Assembly (NCBI GenBank): GCA_003225055.1
Contig: QIAU01000189.1
Span: 1-42,037, forward strand
Length of the DNA stretch: 42,037 bases
Direction of reading: 5' to 3'
Source of the DNA: Acidobacteriota bacterium
GTDB lineage: Bacteria > Acidobacteriota > Terriglobia > Terriglobales > Acidobacteriaceae
Shown here: piece by piece, positions 7,804 to 18,840 of the stretch
How the letters are laid out: the number at the start of each line of letters is the position of its first letter
Position numbering within the stretch: position 1 is the stretch's first letter
Program-made: the position numbers and the translations under genes
Notes under the pieces: generated by a model
The model's database searches: none
Told to the model about the DNA's origin: nothing
Seen by the model: only the letters and a program-made list of their open reading frames with translations

Positions 7804-10527
7804 TCACCTGCGCCACTCGTCGATCAGGTTCGCGATGAGCCCGGTCCATCCGGTTTGGTGGCTTGCCCCCAATCCCGCACCTGTCTCTCCATGGTAGTAC
7901 TCGTTGAAGAGCAGGTAATCGCGCCAGTGCGGGTCCGTCTGAAATCTCTTCTGTTGTCCGAAGCAGGCGCGCCGCCCGGAATCATCCCGCGCAAGAATTC
8001 GAATCATACGTTCGGCAATTTCCTCGGCCATGAATCGTGGTGTAACTGGATCGCCTCCGTCGGAGGGCTGCACGCGAAAGTCGGGTCCGAGCGCTTCGCT
8101 GAACCGCAGCAGGGAATGGATCAGAAGATACGAAGTGGGGAACCACACCGGCCCTCGCCAGTTGGAGTTTCCGCCTTTCAGTTGCGCCTCGGACTCGCCC
8201 GGTTCATAGCCCAGCCGATGGTCTGCAAACTGGAAAGGATGCGCCTGATGGTACTTGGACAGGCTTCGAATGCCATGCTCGGAGAGAAATTCCGTGGGAT
8301 CCCAAAGCCGGCTGGCGATCTTGTGAAACTGGTTAGGGTCGGCAATCGAAAGCACGTAGCGCGTGCAGGAATCGCAGCTAACCGAATAACAAGCGTGCCC
8401 AACCAGGTCGGCACGGTTTCGGATGAACCACTCGACATTCGCGAGAAAGTCGGGATGCGATTCCAGGTCGCGCTTTTCCAGAACTTCAATAGCAAAAAGC
8501 GGAATTAGCCCAACCAGAGAACGCAGCCGGAGTTTGTGGAATTCTCCATTGGGATAGCGGAGGACATCATAGAAGAAGCCGTCATCCTCGTCCCACAGTT
8601 GATAATTGCGGCCGCCCATTTTTTTCATGGCGGCGCCGATATAAATGAAGTGCTCGAAGAATTTGGTGGCCAGGACTTCGTAAACGCGGTTGTGCGCACT
8701 CAGTTCGAGAGCAATTCGCATCAGGTAGAGACAAAAGAAGCCCATCCAGCCCGTGCCGTCGGATTGCTCAAGCACAGCGCCCCCGGGAAGCTTTTGTCCG
8801 CGATCGATCACAGTGATGTTGTCGAGACCGAGGAATCCGCCTTCGAAAACGTTGTTGCCCTGGCTATCTACGCGGTTTACCCACCAGGCAAAGTTCATCA
8901 GCAATTTGTGCAGACACTTTTCCAGGAAGCCAGTATCGGATTTCCCCAGGTCTCGTTTTTCAATCTGGTAAATGCGCCAGCAGGCCCAAGCCTGCACCGG
9001 CGGATTCATATCTGAGAATTCCCACTCATAAGCAGGAATCTGGCCATTAGGGTGTTGGAACTGCTCGAAGAGGAGTACCCACAAGTTTTCCTTGGCGAAC
9101 TCCGGATCGACCAGGGCCATGGTGACAGACTGAAATGCCAAGTCCCAGGAAGCAAACCACGGGAACTCCCATTTATCGGGCATGCTGAGAATCCGCATGG
9201 AGTTCAGATGGCGCCAATGGATATTGCGGGCACGCTTGCGCGCCTCAGGCGGCGGCCACTCGGGATTGTCGCCCTCCAGCCAGCGCTCAACGTCGAATAA
9301 ATAAATCTGCTTGCTCCAAAGCATTCCGGCGAGGGCCTGCCGCTGCACTAGCTTTTCATCGGGACTCGCGTTAGGGGGATGAACCGTGTCGTAAAACTCG
9401 TCGGCCTCTTTCTTGCGGAGTTCGACGATCTCATCTACGTCGTGCAGCGGATCGGACAGCAGACGGGAACTCAGGCGCAAAGTAAGGACCGCCGAATCGC
9501 CGGGTTCGAGGTTATAGCGGTAGTGGACGCAGGACTTGGTTCCGCCGTCGTACTTCACGCACTGCTCCCCAGATACGATGTAGCGATGGAAGGCATCCTT
9601 GACCTGCGGCTTGCGATTGGCGGCCCAGGAGCCAAATACGCGCGGCGCGTTCGTTTCGTTGTCGGTGAAGAGCACCTCGCCACCGAGAGGAGCGTAGAGG
9701 TAATATTTGCCCAAGGAGTAGGGCGATTGCAGGTTCGGGATCGGCGGCGCAGTCGATTCATCGGCCAGTAGTCGAATGTGTTCTTTGCCAGGCGCGCACA
9801 CGATGCTGGGCTCGGAACCGGGCGGATTCGTCCACGCCCAGGTATTGCGGAACCAAAGATGAGGCAGCAGGTGAACAGGCGCTGGATCCGGGCCGCGGTT
9901 GAAGGCTTTGATGCGAATGCAAATGTCTTCCGGATCGGCTTTCGCATACTCGATGAAAATATCGAAGTAGCGATCCTGATCGAACACGCCGGTTTCGAGA
10001 AGCTCAAATTCCGGACCCCGGCGGTTCGCGTTTTCCGCCACCAGCCGGCTATAGGGGAACTCCTCCTGCGGATACTTGTAAAGCATGCGCATGTAGCTGT
10101 GGGTGGGAGTGTTGTCGAGATAAAACCAGTACTCCTTGACATCTTCGCCGTGGTTCCCCTCGGGCGAGGACAGTCCGAACATGCGCTCTTTCAGGATGGG
10201 ATCGCGGCCATTCCAGAAAGCAAAAGCCAACACCAGCAACTGGTAACGATCGGAAATGCCGGCGATGCCGTCCTCGCCCCAGCGATAGGCTTTACTGCGG
10301 GCCATGTCGTGGGTGAGAAAATCCCATGCCGTGCCCCAGGGGCTGTAATCTTCCCGCACTCCGCCCCAGGAGCGCTCACTGACGTACGGTCCCCATTTGC
10401 GCCAGGGCGCCACCGGGCCTTCGTACGGTTCACTCAGGCGGGATTTTTCTTTTGATAGGATGACGCGCTTGGTGGACAGGTCTTCGACTGACGGTTCGGC
10501 TGCCACCGCTTCTCTCACTTTCGTCAT
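7804..10527 (-). CDS. GH63-like / MGH1-type glucosidase
   Basis: A protein of about 907 residues with the (alpha/alpha)6 barrel architecture of GH63 and mannosylglycerate-hydrolase-like (MGH1) glucosidases. These release glucose from alpha-linked sugars, in bacteria often compatible solutes or storage oligosaccharides. Visible landmarks are [19 protein letters not shown] at the N-terminus, [17 protein letters not shown] and ANLWVLL-like helices in the middle, [17 protein letters not shown], and [19 protein letters not shown] near the end, the region holding the catalytic acid in GH63. No signal peptide is seen, so it is probably cytoplasmic. ATG 10527 has AGGGA 6 nt upstream; ATG 10551 lacks one. 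It lies between the HAD and channel genes, 38 bp after the HAD stop. The natural substrate cannot be read from the sequence; its glucose could feed the adjacent polyphosphate glucokinase. Confidence 0.8.
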   Translation of the reverse strand: MTKVREAVAAEPSVEDLSTKRVILSKEKSRLSEPYEGPVAPWRKWGPYVSERSWGGVREDYSPWGTAWDFLTHDMARSKAYRWGEDGIAGISDRYQLLVLAFAFWNGRDPILKERMFGLSSPEGNHGEDVKEYWFYLDNTPTHSYMRMLYKYPQEEFPYSRLVAENANRRGPEFELLETGVFDQDRYFDIFIEYAKADPEDICIRIKAFNRGPDPAPVHLLPHLWFRNTWAWTNPPGSEPSIVCAPGKEHIRLLADESTAPPIPNLQSPYSLGKYYLYAPLGGEVLFTDNETNAPRVFGSWAANRKPQVKDAFHRYIVSGEQCVKYDGGTKSCVHYRYNLEPGDSAVLTLRLSSRLLSDPLHDVDEIVELRKKEADEFYDTVHPPNASPDEKLVQRQALAGMLWSKQIYLFDVERWLEGDNPEWPPPEARKRARNIHWRHLNSMRILSMPDKWEFPWFASWDLAFQSVTMALVDPEFAKENLWVLLFEQFQHPNGQIPAYEWEFSDMNPPVQAWACWRIYQIEKRDLGKSDTGFLEKCLHKLLMNFAWWVNRVDSQGNNVFEGGFLGLDNITVIDRGQKLPGGAVLEQSDGTGWMGFFCLYLMRIALELSAHNRVYEVLATKFFEHFIYIGAAMKKMGGRNYQLWDEDDGFFYDVLRYPNGEFHKLRLRSLVGLIPLFAIEVLEKRDLESHPDFLANVEWFIRNRADLVGHACYSVSCDSCTRYVLSIADPNQFHKIASRLWDPTEFLSEHGIRSLSKYHQAHPFQFADHRLGYEPGESEAQLKGGNSNWRGPVWFPTSYLLIHSLLRFSEALGPDFRVQPSDGGDPVTPRFMAEEIAERMIRILARDDSGRRACFGQQKRFQTDPHWRDYLLFNEYYHGETGAGLGASHQTGWTGLIANLIDEWRR

Positions 10528-10565
10528 TAATCGTCCCTGACTCGAAGCCATTGTTGTGTACCCGT

Positions 10566-11267
10566 TCAGGCAAGTGCTGCCCGACCGTCCGTGCCATCCG
10601 CTGCTTCTCGCAGAGCGTGCAGATCGTAATCCACGAGTTCGCCAATACGGTTGAGAGTGATATCCGCCGGCGGATAAGTGGCAAGAATCTTTGCGTCGAC
10701 AGCGTAGTGTCCCTGCCGCGGGAACACCGTGGTGACCCGGTTGCCCCAGAGTTTCTTCACGGCAGTCAGGATTCGCAATTTGTCATCAACCAGAACATAG
10801 CTGTCAGCCGGATAGCGCTCCGCGACATCGTCCAGTTCGAATTCCTTGTGGATGTAGATCAGCACATCGCCGTTGACGGCATCAAAGAGCCCCGAGCGCC
10901 TGATCTTCAGTGGCTGGAAGACCACGTCGCCGTCGGACAGGATCACGGGACGGCCGTATTGTTTCACGTAATCCAGAACATCGAGAGAATTAGGGAAGAG
11001 CCGGTTGGCAAAATGATATTCGATGAGGAAGTCGGAAACCGTCAGCAGATGCGGGTCGCGAGGATACTCGCTGCGATAGCGTTGCAGCGCACCAAGATAG
11101 TCGGCGTATCCCAGTTCCGCGCGCAGCTCTTCGAAGAACGCCCAATAGCGCTGCTGCCGTTCGTGACCCACTTCCGTTTCGAGATGACGCTTGAGGTCGG
11201 CGGCGACACGATCGTTGTCCAGCAGCGTATTGTCTACGTCAAAGAGAAAAACCACACTCTGGTGCAT
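10566..11267 (-). CDS. HAD-superfamily hydrolase
   Basis: A 233-residue phosphatase-like protein. HAD motif I is FDVDNTLLD with nucleophile D10 and acid/base D12. Motif II is seen in VILSDGD, and motif IV in [11 protein letters not shown]. The alpha-helical cap between motifs I and II (about residues 18-95) is of the C1 type. AGAGGA lies 7 nt upstream of ATG 11267. The gene starts 36 bp after the glucose-6-phosphate dehydrogenase stop and ends just ahead of the glucosidase, so it is part of the sugar-phosphate operon. A sugar-phosphate phosphatase or phosphoglucomutase-like role is plausible from context, but the sequence does not decide it. Confidence 0.78.
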   Translation of the reverse strand: MHQSVVFLFDVDNTLLDNDRVAADLKRHLETEVGHERQQRYWAFFEELRAELGYADYLGALQRYRSEYPRDPHLLTVSDFLIEYHFANRLFPNSLDVLDYVKQYGRPVILSDGDVVFQPLKIRRSGLFDAVNGDVLIYIHKEFELDDVAERYPADSYVLVDDKLRILTAVKKLWGNRVTTVFPRQGHYAVDAKILATYPPADITLNRIGELVDYDLHALREAADGTDGRAALA

Positions 11268-11303
11268 AATTCATTCCTCTGCCGGCAAGAGTTCGCCCTC
11301 CGA

Positions 11304-12881
11304 CTACGCAGCAGCTTGAGCGGCCGCCATGGGCCGCCACTCTCGACCATTGCGGGCCAGCAATTCATCGGCTTCCTTAGGACCCCATGTGCCCACCGCA
11401 TAGTTGGGGAAGTCGCGTGGCTCAAGCGCCTGCCACACATCGAGCACGGGCGTAATGACACTCCATCCGGCTTCGACCATGTCCGCCCTTTGGAATAGCG
11501 TCGCATCCCCGATCATGCAGTCGTACAGCAATCGTTCGTAGCCGGTGCTGGGCGCCGACCCGAAGTAGTCCGCGTAGTTGAAACACATGTCGACGGCGCC
11601 TTGCTGCATGATCGGGCCAGGCACCTTCGCGCCAAACCGCAGCGAGATGCTCTCCTCCGGTTGAATGGTGATGACCAGGCGGTTGCTGCGCAGGGTGTCC
11701 ACGGGCGTGTTGCGGAACAGATGGAAGGGGGCGCGCTTGAATTGAATGGCAATCTCGGTGACTCTTCGGGCGAGATGCTTGCCCGTCCGCAGATAAAACG
11801 GGATGTCGGCCCACCGCCAGTTGTCAATGAGAAGCTTCATGGCAACAAATGTTTCCGTGCTCGAACTCGCGTTTACGTTGATTTCATCACGATAGGCTGG
11901 TACTTGCTTGCCATCCATGGTGCCGGCGGCGTACTGGCCGCGCACAGTCTTGGTTAACACGTCCTCGGGAGTGAATGGCTGGATCGCGTGCAGCACCTTG
12001 GCCTGCTCGTCGCGTACGGCGTTGGCGTCGAAGGAAATCGGAGGCTCCATCCCGGTGAGAGAAACCAGCTGAAACAAGTGGTTGGGAACCATGTCGCGCA
12101 AGGCGCCCGATGTGTCGTAGTAACCACCCCGCTGCTCTACGCCGACGGTTTCGGACGCTGTGATCTGCACGTGGTCGATGTAGCGCCGGTTCCAGATGGG
12201 CTCGAAAATTCCATTGCCGAAGCGGAACATCATCAGGTTCTGTACGGTTTCTTTTCCGAGATAATGATCGATGCGGTAAATCTGGCGTTCATCGAGCACC
12301 TGTTTGATCTCGGCATTCAAGGCACGCGCAGACTCGAGATCGTGGCCGAAGGGTTTCTCGATAACGACGCGCCGCCACTGCCCGTTTTTTTCCTGGGCCA
12401 GACCCGCCGCGCCCAGTTGCTTGACGATCTCCCCGAAAAACCGTGGCGCCACCGCCAGGTAATAGAAGTGATTGCTGGGAATGTTGTCTTGCTGCGCTAT
12501 GTCGCTCAAGGCGGCTTTCAGATTCCCATAGGTAGCCGCCTCCCCGAATTCTCCGCGGACGTAGTAGGTATGGCCGATCAATCGAGTGGCGATCGACGGA
12601 TTGACCGGGCGCAGCGCGAATTTTTTCATATCCGCAGCAAACCGCTCGCGAAGAGAATCGGTCGTCAGCTCGGTGTAGGAGACAACCACCAGCGCGAACT
12701 GCTGCGGCAGGAAACCTTGCTCCGCCAGGTTGCACAACGCGGGGACGAGCTTGCGCTTGGTGAGGTCTCCCGCTCCTCCAAAGATCACCAGGATGCAGGG
12801 ATCCGCTTTCCGGTGAGAGGAAAGAGTTTTTGCGGCCATATTTCTCAAATTCGATTCAGGAAGCAGCTCTAGCTCCGGCAT
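11304..12881 (-). CDS. zwf: glucose-6-phosphate 1-dehydrogenase
   Basis: A 525-residue enzyme for the first oxidative step, glucose 6-phosphate to 6-phosphogluconolactone with NAD(P)+. The dinucleotide motif is [12 protein letters not shown] (residues 34-45). The substrate and catalytic signature RIDHYLGKE includes D205, H206 and K210. The C-terminal half carries FNYADYFG and [16 protein letters not shown], usual for the family. The frame is open further upstream to 13139, but that part overlaps the glucokinase gene out of frame and has shadow composition. ATG 12881 has GGAGGA about 8 nt upstream and gives [10 protein letters not shown], so I start there. It overlaps the last 26 bases of ppgK, which suggests coupled translation of the enzymes making and using glucose 6-phosphate. 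Confidence 0.94.
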   Translation of the reverse strand: MPELELLPESNLRNMAAKTLSSHRKADPCILVIFGGAGDLTKRKLVPALCNLAEQGFLPQQFALVVVSYTELTTDSLRERFAADMKKFALRPVNPSIATRLIGHTYYVRGEFGEAATYGNLKAALSDIAQQDNIPSNHFYYLAVAPRFFGEIVKQLGAAGLAQEKNGQWRRVVIEKPFGHDLESARALNAEIKQVLDERQIYRIDHYLGKETVQNLMMFRFGNGIFEPIWNRRYIDHVQITASETVGVEQRGGYYDTSGALRDMVPNHLFQLVSLTGMEPPISFDANAVRDEQAKVLHAIQPFTPEDVLTKTVRGQYAAGTMDGKQVPAYRDEINVNASSSTETFVAMKLLIDNWRWADIPFYLRTGKHLARRVTEIAIQFKRAPFHLFRNTPVDTLRSNRLVITIQPEESISLRFGAKVPGPIMQQGAVDMCFNYADYFGSAPSTGYERLLYDCMIGDATLFQRADMVEAGWSVITPVLDVWQALEPRDFPNYAVGTWGPKEADELLARNGREWRPMAAAQAAA

Positions 12882-13584
12882 ACGCCTCTTCCTCCCATAT
12901 TCGAAAACCCCCAAGAAATGCATTTTCGTTGCCCCCGGCTCGGGTGCCGGTAGGCAATTTCTTAAGCTTCTTAACGTTGCCACCGCCCAGCACGACTTCT
13001 TCGGCCTGCAAAGCTTCCCGAAGCTGCTCCACGACTTTGGCCACATGCTGTTGCCACTTCTTTTTGCCCAGGCGGTCGAGGCCCCGGATGCCCAGGTAAT
13101 CCTCAAAGGTTCGCCCGTGCTTGTACGGCAGGTGAGCAAGTTCCATGGGCTCGATGATGCCGTCTACGATCATGGCCGAGCCCAGGCCGGTTCCCAGGCC
13201 CAAGAAAAGCATCCGGCCCTTCTTATAACTTCCCAAGGCCTGCATGCTGGCGTCATTGATGATTCTTACCGGGCAACCAAAAGCTTTCTCAAAGTCAAAA
13301 TGCACCCAGCCCGGAGCGAGATTGTGCGGATCGCGCAATGGCCGGCCGTGCACAACCGGTCCGGGATATCCGATCGAGACCGCGTTGTAATCCCAATCCC
13401 TTGCGGCCTTCTTCACCTCGCCAACCATGGTTGCGGCGTCCATGTCGGGTCCAGAAGGAAACTTGCGCGGTTCCTTCTGGCCGCTAGCCAGCAACTTGAT
13501 ATTGGTCCCCCCGACATCAATGACCAGGATCTTGCGTCCGTTGCCTTTAAACGGTTTCCGATCATGGTGGCTGCGAATAATCAA
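12856..13584 (-). CDS. ppgK: polyphosphate glucokinase (ROK family)
   Basis: A 242-residue sugar kinase. The phosphate-1 loop is [12 protein letters not shown] (residues 21-32), the sugar-binding region is IGYPGPV and [10 protein letters not shown], and the second phosphate loop is [15 protein letters not shown]. The ROK zinc cluster (CxCGxxGC) is absent, and [18 protein letters not shown] follows, as in polyphosphate-dependent glucokinases, so polyphosphate is the likely phosphoryl donor; ATP use cannot be excluded. The start is a TTG at 13584 with AGGAG 6 nt upstream. The next in-frame Met is too far in (residue 48) and would remove the phosphate loop. It lies 37 bp after tal-pgi and overlaps zwf. 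Confidence 0.88.
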   Translation of the reverse strand: MIIRSHHDRKPFKGNGRKILVIDVGGTNIKLLASGQKEPRKFPSGPDMDAATMVGEVKKAARDWDYNAVSIGYPGPVVHGRPLRDPHNLAPGWVHFDFEKAFGCPVRIINDASMQALGSYKKGRMLFLGLGTGLGSAMIVDGIIEPMELAHLPYKHGRTFEDYLGIRGLDRLGKKKWQQHVAKVVEQLREALQAEEVVLGGGNVKKLKKLPTGTRAGGNENAFLGGFRIWEEEAYAGARAAS

Positions 13585-13621
13585 CGTCTTCTCCTCTGTG
13601 GCTCAGTGGGAAAGCCCATAG

Positions 13622-16519
13622 TTACGCGAGCACCTCGGCGAGGGCGGAATGGAGTTTTTTCAGCCCGGTGGTGACGTCACTGCCCAGGTGAGCCCGTAAG
13701 GCCCGCCGCTTCCGCTCTGCCAAAACCTGGAAGTCGCCGCGCGCTTGTGCTGCTTTGACCACGCCGAACGTGTATTTCTGTCCAGGAACAGGCAGGTCAA
13801 CAGCGTCCTCACAAGTGACCTGCAGGAACACGCCCGAATTCGGACCACCCTTATAGGCCTGCCCGGTCGAGTGCAGGAAGCGCGGACCGAAACCGAGACA
13901 GGTCGCAACGTGCCTACGGTCGCGGACTTTGTGTCTGATTTCCTCGAGCGACCGCTCATGTTGGGGGAACATCGGCAAGTAAGCGAGGAGAGCGAAGTAG
14001 TCCCCTGGCTGGAGGCGATTCAGGTGGGCACCCAGATAACCCACCAACGATTGGTCAGCCCCTGCGGCTTGCGCCAGGGCTGCCGCATTCTTCTCATCCG
14101 TGAACAGAGTGATGTTGCCCTCTTCTAAGATGGGCTTCTCGGCAGGTAGAGAGCCGGCACGCTCGTATTCTGTGGTCAGACTCCGCGTGGCAATTTTGCT
14201 GGCCTCAACATCCGGCTGGTTAAATGCGTTGATACCGATGATGGATCCGGCCACAGCCGTGGCAATCTCCCAGCGGAAGAATTCCTGGCCGAGATCGTAG
14301 ATGTCGGCCACAGCGATGCGCACGACGGGGTGGCCGGCGTGTTCGAGTGCAGTGATCTTGTCGTCCTGAGAGCGATCGGGAGCTGATTCTAAACGCAGGT
14401 ACGCGAAAACTCGGTCTTCACCGTAAACTGCAGGCGACGCCAATTCCTCCCCGTCTACAGGAATGATTCCGTGTCCTTCCTTACCGGTGGACTCGGCGAT
14501 CAACTGCTCCAGCCAGGCACCCAGATCGGAAATTCCTGGCGAGGTCACGATGGTTAACTTCTCGCGCCCACTGGTGGCCAGCGTACCGAGAAGGATGCCA
14601 AGGATCACCCCAGGATTATCGTCGAGCGGCACGCAAGACTTGCAGGCGTGCACCATCTCTTCGGTGCGGTCGAGAAACCTTTCGACGTCCAAGCCCATGA
14701 CCGCAGCAGGGACCATGCCGAAGTTGGAAAGCGCTGAGTATCTCCCTCCGATACTTGGCAGGCCATGGAAGATGCGCCGGAAATTATCGCCTTGGGCCAC
14801 GTGCTCCATCTTCGAGCCCGGATCAGTAATCGCGATGAAGCGCGATCCGGCCTTCCCGGCGCCAACCACCTGCTTCACGCGCTCAAAGAAATATTGTTTG
14901 AAGATGTTCGGTTCCAGCGTGCTCCCCGATTTGCTGGACACCAGAAACAGCGTGTTGGCCAGATCAATCTTCTGCTCCGTGGCTTTGATCTGCGCCGGAT
15001 CGGTGGAATCCAGAACGTGCAGTTCCGGGAACCCGGAAATTTTGCCGAAGGTCATCTTCAGAACTTCCGGACACAAACTGGAACCACCCATACCCAGCAG
15101 CAACACATGAGAAAAGCCTGCCTTGTGCACGTCCTCAGCGATCTCGGCGAGCTTATGCCGGTGCGCCAGTTGATCATCCGCAATCGTTAGCCAGCCGAGC
15201 CAGTTGGCTTCGTCCGAATCGGTCCACAGCGACGCGTCACGGTCCCACAACCGGCGCACTCTGCCTTCAGCACGCCAGTCATTCACATGCCCTCTGACCA
15301 CACTGGCGGTGTCGGCAGGCAGCTGGTAAGTTTGCCGGCTGACCTTGGGAGCCACACCACCTTGGGTGGATTTCTCGACCGCAGTCAGGAGCTTGTCAAA
15401 CGCATCGGAAAACAGCAGAAGTCCTTCATCCAGCAGTTTCCTGGTGACGTCGTTCATCGAAATCCCCACCTTTTCGAGGGTGTCCATGTAATCCTGCGCG
15501 GCTTCGAGATCTTCGGTGAGGCTGGGCCGCGGCTTGCCATGGTCGCGGAAGGCACTGACGGTGGCCGGCGGCATCGTGTTGACGGTATCCGGACCGATCA
15601 ATTCTTCAACATAGATCACATCGCTGTAATTCGGATTCTTGGTGCCGGTACTGGCCCACAGCACGCGCTGAGTCTGGGCGCCGCGCTTGGCAAGATCCTG
15701 CCAGCGATCCTGCTGAAAAATGCTGAGATAGCGTTGATAAGTCAGCTTCGCATTAGCAATGGCGATCTTTCCCAAGATGCTGCGCAGCAGGGCCTGTTCC
15801 GCCGGATCTCGAACAGCACTGAGCCTGGCGGTGGCGAGTGCGTCCACGGCGGAATCGATACGGCTGATGAAAAAGCTGGCGACGCTGGCAACTTTGCCGA
15901 CATCGAGAGCGCGCCGGGTAAACTCTTCGAGGCCGTCGATGTAAGCCTGCGCAACCTGCTCGTACAAGGCTTGCGAGAACAGCAGCGTGACGTTGACGTT
16001 GATGCCTTCGCTGATGAGCTGCCGGAAAGCGGGAATCCCCTCCGGCGTTGCCGGGACTTTGATCATCACGTTTTCGCGGCCCACGGCCTCCCATAGGCGC
16101 CTCGCTTCTCCGAGCGTTCCCTCGGTGTCGCGTGCGAGATAAGGCGAAACCTCCAGGCTCACGTACCCATCGCGGCGCTTGGTCGCCTGGTAAACGGGAC
16201 GCAAAAGATCAGCCGTGTCCTGGATGTCGCGAATGGCCAGCCTCTCATAGCGGCCTTTCGCGTCGAGCTCGCTCTGGCTGGCCAGCGATTCGAGCAAGTC
16301 GGTGTAATCCGAGCTGCCGGCAATCGCCTTCTCGAAGATGGCGGGGTTGGAAGTGACTCCCTTGAGGCCGTCATTGTCGACGAGGTGCTCGAGTTCCCGG
16401 CTGGTCAAGAGACTGCGCCGGATGTAGTCCAACCAAACCGACTGCCCGTAAGTTTCTAATTCGCGTAAGGGATTGGACTGCTTGGCGGGTTTTGCTTCAA
16501 CGACGACTGCTGGCTGCAT
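13622..16519 (-). CDS. tal-pgi: bifunctional transaldolase / glucose-6-phosphate isomerase
   Basis: A 965-residue fusion. Residues about 15-370 form a TalB-like transaldolase: GLKGVTSNPAIFEKAI at the phosphate-binding start and the Schiff-base Lys (about residue 154) in ENVMIKVPATPEG. Residues about 395-965 form glucose-6-phosphate isomerase with two SIS-type subdomains: LLLGMGGSSLCPEVLK, VSSKSGSTLEPN and, later, GGRYSALSNFGMVP. The C-terminal segment VVKAAQARGDFQVLAERKR is typical of the isomerase part of such fusions. GGAG lies 7 nt before ATG 16519. The fusion links the non-oxidative branch to glycolysis in one polypeptide. Such fusions are known in several bacterial groups, so the architecture is uncommon but not new. 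Confidence 0.93.
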   Translation of the reverse strand: MQPAVVVEAKPAKQSNPLRELETYGQSVWLDYIRRSLLTSRELEHLVDNDGLKGVTSNPAIFEKAIAGSSDYTDLLESLASQSELDAKGRYERLAIRDIQDTADLLRPVYQATKRRDGYVSLEVSPYLARDTEGTLGEARRLWEAVGRENVMIKVPATPEGIPAFRQLISEGINVNVTLLFSQALYEQVAQAYIDGLEEFTRRALDVGKVASVASFFISRIDSAVDALATARLSAVRDPAEQALLRSILGKIAIANAKLTYQRYLSIFQQDRWQDLAKRGAQTQRVLWASTGTKNPNYSDVIYVEELIGPDTVNTMPPATVSAFRDHGKPRPSLTEDLEAAQDYMDTLEKVGISMNDVTRKLLDEGLLLFSDAFDKLLTAVEKSTQGGVAPKVSRQTYQLPADTASVVRGHVNDWRAEGRVRRLWDRDASLWTDSDEANWLGWLTIADDQLAHRHKLAEIAEDVHKAGFSHVLLLGMGGSSLCPEVLKMTFGKISGFPELHVLDSTDPAQIKATEQKIDLANTLFLVSSKSGSTLEPNIFKQYFFERVKQVVGAGKAGSRFIAITDPGSKMEHVAQGDNFRRIFHGLPSIGGRYSALSNFGMVPAAVMGLDVERFLDRTEEMVHACKSCVPLDDNPGVILGILLGTLATSGREKLTIVTSPGISDLGAWLEQLIAESTGKEGHGIIPVDGEELASPAVYGEDRVFAYLRLESAPDRSQDDKITALEHAGHPVVRIAVADIYDLGQEFFRWEIATAVAGSIIGINAFNQPDVEASKIATRSLTTEYERAGSLPAEKPILEEGNITLFTDEKNAAALAQAAGADQSLVGYLGAHLNRLQPGDYFALLAYLPMFPQHERSLEEIRHKVRDRRHVATCLGFGPRFLHSTGQAYKGGPNSGVFLQVTCEDAVDLPVPGQKYTFGVVKAAQARGDFQVLAERKRRALRAHLGSDVTTGLKKLHSALAEVLA

Positions 16520-16626
16520 AGCGTTACTCCGATTCAGGGGCGTTGAGTATCTCAGACTATGGGGGCGGTGCCAGTTCAGCTCTGCCGTCTCATTCGTGCC
16601 TTCGCCGGCGGCAGATATTTTTGTAT

Positions 16627-16642
16627 TTCTCGGGCCCGAGAA
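16627..16642. repeat. perfect 16-bp palindrome between tkt and tal-pgi
   Basis: TTCTCGGGCCCGAGAA reads the same on both strands. It lies in the 183-bp gap after the transketolase stop. In RNA it could fold as a 6-bp stem with a GGCC loop, but no T run follows in either direction. It is therefore better read as a protein-binding site or processing hairpin than as a terminator. Confidence 0.45.
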
Positions 16643-16702
16643 CTAAATTCCAGCGTGCACCTAACCAGATGGTGGTCCAACGCGAAGGCCAATGCACGCG
16701 GC

Positions 16703-18790
16703 CTAACGCTTCCGCGATAACAGCTCTCGCGCAGCCACCAACAAATTGTCCGGCGTGAAACCAAACTTCTTCTGCAATTCCTTCAGGGGCGCAGAAGAGC
16801 CAAAGGTCTTCATACCGATGGCTCGCCCGCCTGACCCATGATAGAGCGCCCATCCCAGGGTCGAAGCCTGCTCCACCGAAATGCGAGCCGTCACGTCTGG
16901 AGGAATCACGGCATCGCGATAGATCTGCGGCTGTTCTTCGAACAGTTCCCACGACGGCATGCTTACCACTCTGGCCGCCACACCTTCGGCGGTTAACTTT
17001 TCGTAGGCTTCGATGGCCAGGCCAACTTCGCTGCCGGTGGCAAGGAACAGGATGTCCGGCTTTCCTCCCGGCGCATCAGCAAGAATGTAGCCGCCCTTGG
17101 CAACTCCAGACGCGGCAGCATAGCGGTTACGATCGAGCGTGGGCAGGGCCTGGCGAGACAGGACCAACACGGCCGGCTTGTGACGCAGCTGCATGATGAC
17201 CCGCCATGCTTCGACCACCTCGCTCGGATCTCCGGGTCGTAACGTGATCAGGTTCGGTATCGCACGCAGAGAAATCAGCTGTTCGATGGGCTGGTGAGTG
17301 GGCCCGTCTTCGCCCACGCCAATCGAGTCGTGTGTAAAGATGTAGATGACGGGTATTTCCATGAGAGCCGCCAGCCGGATGGCGGGACGCAAGTAGTCGC
17401 TGAATATCAGGAAGCCGGATCCAAACGGGCGCATTTTCGATAGCGCCATGCCGTTGAGAATCGAGCCCATGGCGTGCTCGCGAATGCCGAAATGCAGGTT
17501 TCGTCCACCATAGTTGGTGGCCGTAAAGTCGCCGGCGCCCTCGAAGGTGAGACGAGTCTTGGTGGAAGGCGCCAGATCGGCCGATCCGCCGACCATCCAT
17601 GGCACATTGCGGGCGATCGCATTCAGGACCTTGGCAGATGCGTCCCGCCCGGCAACACCTTTCGGGTCGGCCGGGAACTCGGGAAGATCGCGATCCCAAC
17701 CGTTGGGAAGCTCGCGCCGCTGCATCTTGCCAACCTGGGAAGCCAGCTCCGGATTCTGGTCTGCGTAATGGCGGAATGTTTCCTGCCACTGCTCATGCAG
17801 CTCTTTTCCACGCTTTCCGATTCCCGCCCGGAAATGCTCCTTCACGCCATCGGGTACGTAAAACTTGGCCTCTTCCGGCCAGCCATAGTTCCGCTTGGTC
17901 AGGCGAATTTCCTCTTCTCCGAGTGGTTCGCCGTGCGCAGCGCTGGTGTCCTGCTTGTTGGGAGCGCCATACGCGATGTGGCTGTCGACAATGATGAGAG
18001 TCGGCCGGTCGTTGGTATGGAGGAAAGTCTGGAAGGCGCGGGCCAGCATTTCCTGATCATTCGCATCCCCTACGCGCGTGACATTCCACCCATATCCGAT
18101 AAAACGGGTAGCCACGTCCTCACTGAATGCCCAGTCCGTGTGACCTTCGATGGTGATCCGGTTGTTGTCGTAGATCCAGCAAAGATTCGAGAGTTTGAGA
18201 TGGCCGGCCAGCGATGCGGCCTCGCCGCTGACGCCTTCCATCATGCAACCGTCACCGCAAAGGGCATACACGTTGTAGTTGAAAATTTCGTGGCCGGGCC
18301 GGTTGAAATGGTTTGCCAGCCAACGTTCCGCCAGCGCCATGCCGACGCTGGTGGCAACCCCTTGACCCAGCGGACCGGTCGTCGTTTCAATACCGGAGGT
18401 CCAGCGATATTCGGGATGCCCGGGACACTTACTCTCTAATTGCCGGAACTGCCTGATGTCATCGAGCTTGACGCACGGCTCACCGAGGCGCTCGTAGTCG
18501 GCGTCCACTGCCTTGACACCACACAGGTGCAACATGGAATAGAGCAGCATCGATGCGTGCCCGATGGAGAGAACAAAGCGATCGCGATTAGGCCAAATGG
18601 GGTCTTCGGGATCGAAGCGCAGAAATTGCTGCCAGAGGCGGTAAACCACCGGAGCCATGCCCATCGGAGTGCCGGGGTGACCGGAGTTCGCCTGTTGCAC
18701 CGCATCCATCGCCAGAGTGCGGATGGTGCTGATGCACAGATCATCCATGTGCCTGCCAGGATGGGTAATCGGGATCGCGCTCGCTGCCAT
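16703..18790 (-). CDS. tkt: transketolase
   Basis: A 695-residue thiamine-diphosphate enzyme transferring two-carbon units between sugar phosphates. The cofactor motif runs from CGDGCMMEGVSGEAASL to WIYDNNRITIEG. The pyrimidine domain has HFGIREHAMGSILNGMAL with the essential Glu, and THDSIGVGEDGPTHQPIEQL follows, a segment specific to transketolases. The length matches the bacterial/plant class. GAGGAG lies 6 nt upstream of ATG 18790. It follows the DUF2934 gene by 50 bp and precedes tal-pgi by 183 bp. Confidence 0.95.
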   Translation of the reverse strand: MAASAIPITHPGRHMDDLCISTIRTLAMDAVQQANSGHPGTPMGMAPVVYRLWQQFLRFDPEDPIWPNRDRFVLSIGHASMLLYSMLHLCGVKAVDADYERLGEPCVKLDDIRQFRQLESKCPGHPEYRWTSGIETTTGPLGQGVATSVGMALAERWLANHFNRPGHEIFNYNVYALCGDGCMMEGVSGEAASLAGHLKLSNLCWIYDNNRITIEGHTDWAFSEDVATRFIGYGWNVTRVGDANDQEMLARAFQTFLHTNDRPTLIIVDSHIAYGAPNKQDTSAAHGEPLGEEEIRLTKRNYGWPEEAKFYVPDGVKEHFRAGIGKRGKELHEQWQETFRHYADQNPELASQVGKMQRRELPNGWDRDLPEFPADPKGVAGRDASAKVLNAIARNVPWMVGGSADLAPSTKTRLTFEGAGDFTATNYGGRNLHFGIREHAMGSILNGMALSKMRPFGSGFLIFSDYLRPAIRLAALMEIPVIYIFTHDSIGVGEDGPTHQPIEQLISLRAIPNLITLRPGDPSEVVEAWRVIMQLRHKPAVLVLSRQALPTLDRNRYAAASGVAKGGYILADAPGGKPDILFLATGSEVGLAIEAYEKLTAEGVAARVVSMPSWELFEEQPQIYRDAVIPPDVTARISVEQASTLGWALYHGSGGRAIGMKTFGSSAPLKELQKKFGFTPDNLLVAARELLSRKR

Positions 18791-18840
18791 AAAACTCTCC
18801 TCGGGACCTTGGCGTCAGGACCGCGCTCTTGGTGAGACTG

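Noticed and set aside
12882-13139. N-terminal extension of the glucose-6-phosphate dehydrogenase frame (86 codons)
   Set aside because: It overlaps ppgK out of frame, has shadow-like composition, and the internal ATG 12881 has a strong ribosome-binding site and a family-typical N-terminus.
17474-18439. 321-codon plus-strand frame inside transketolase
   Set aside because: It is antisense to a strongly conserved gene and is explained by GC-rich codon bias.
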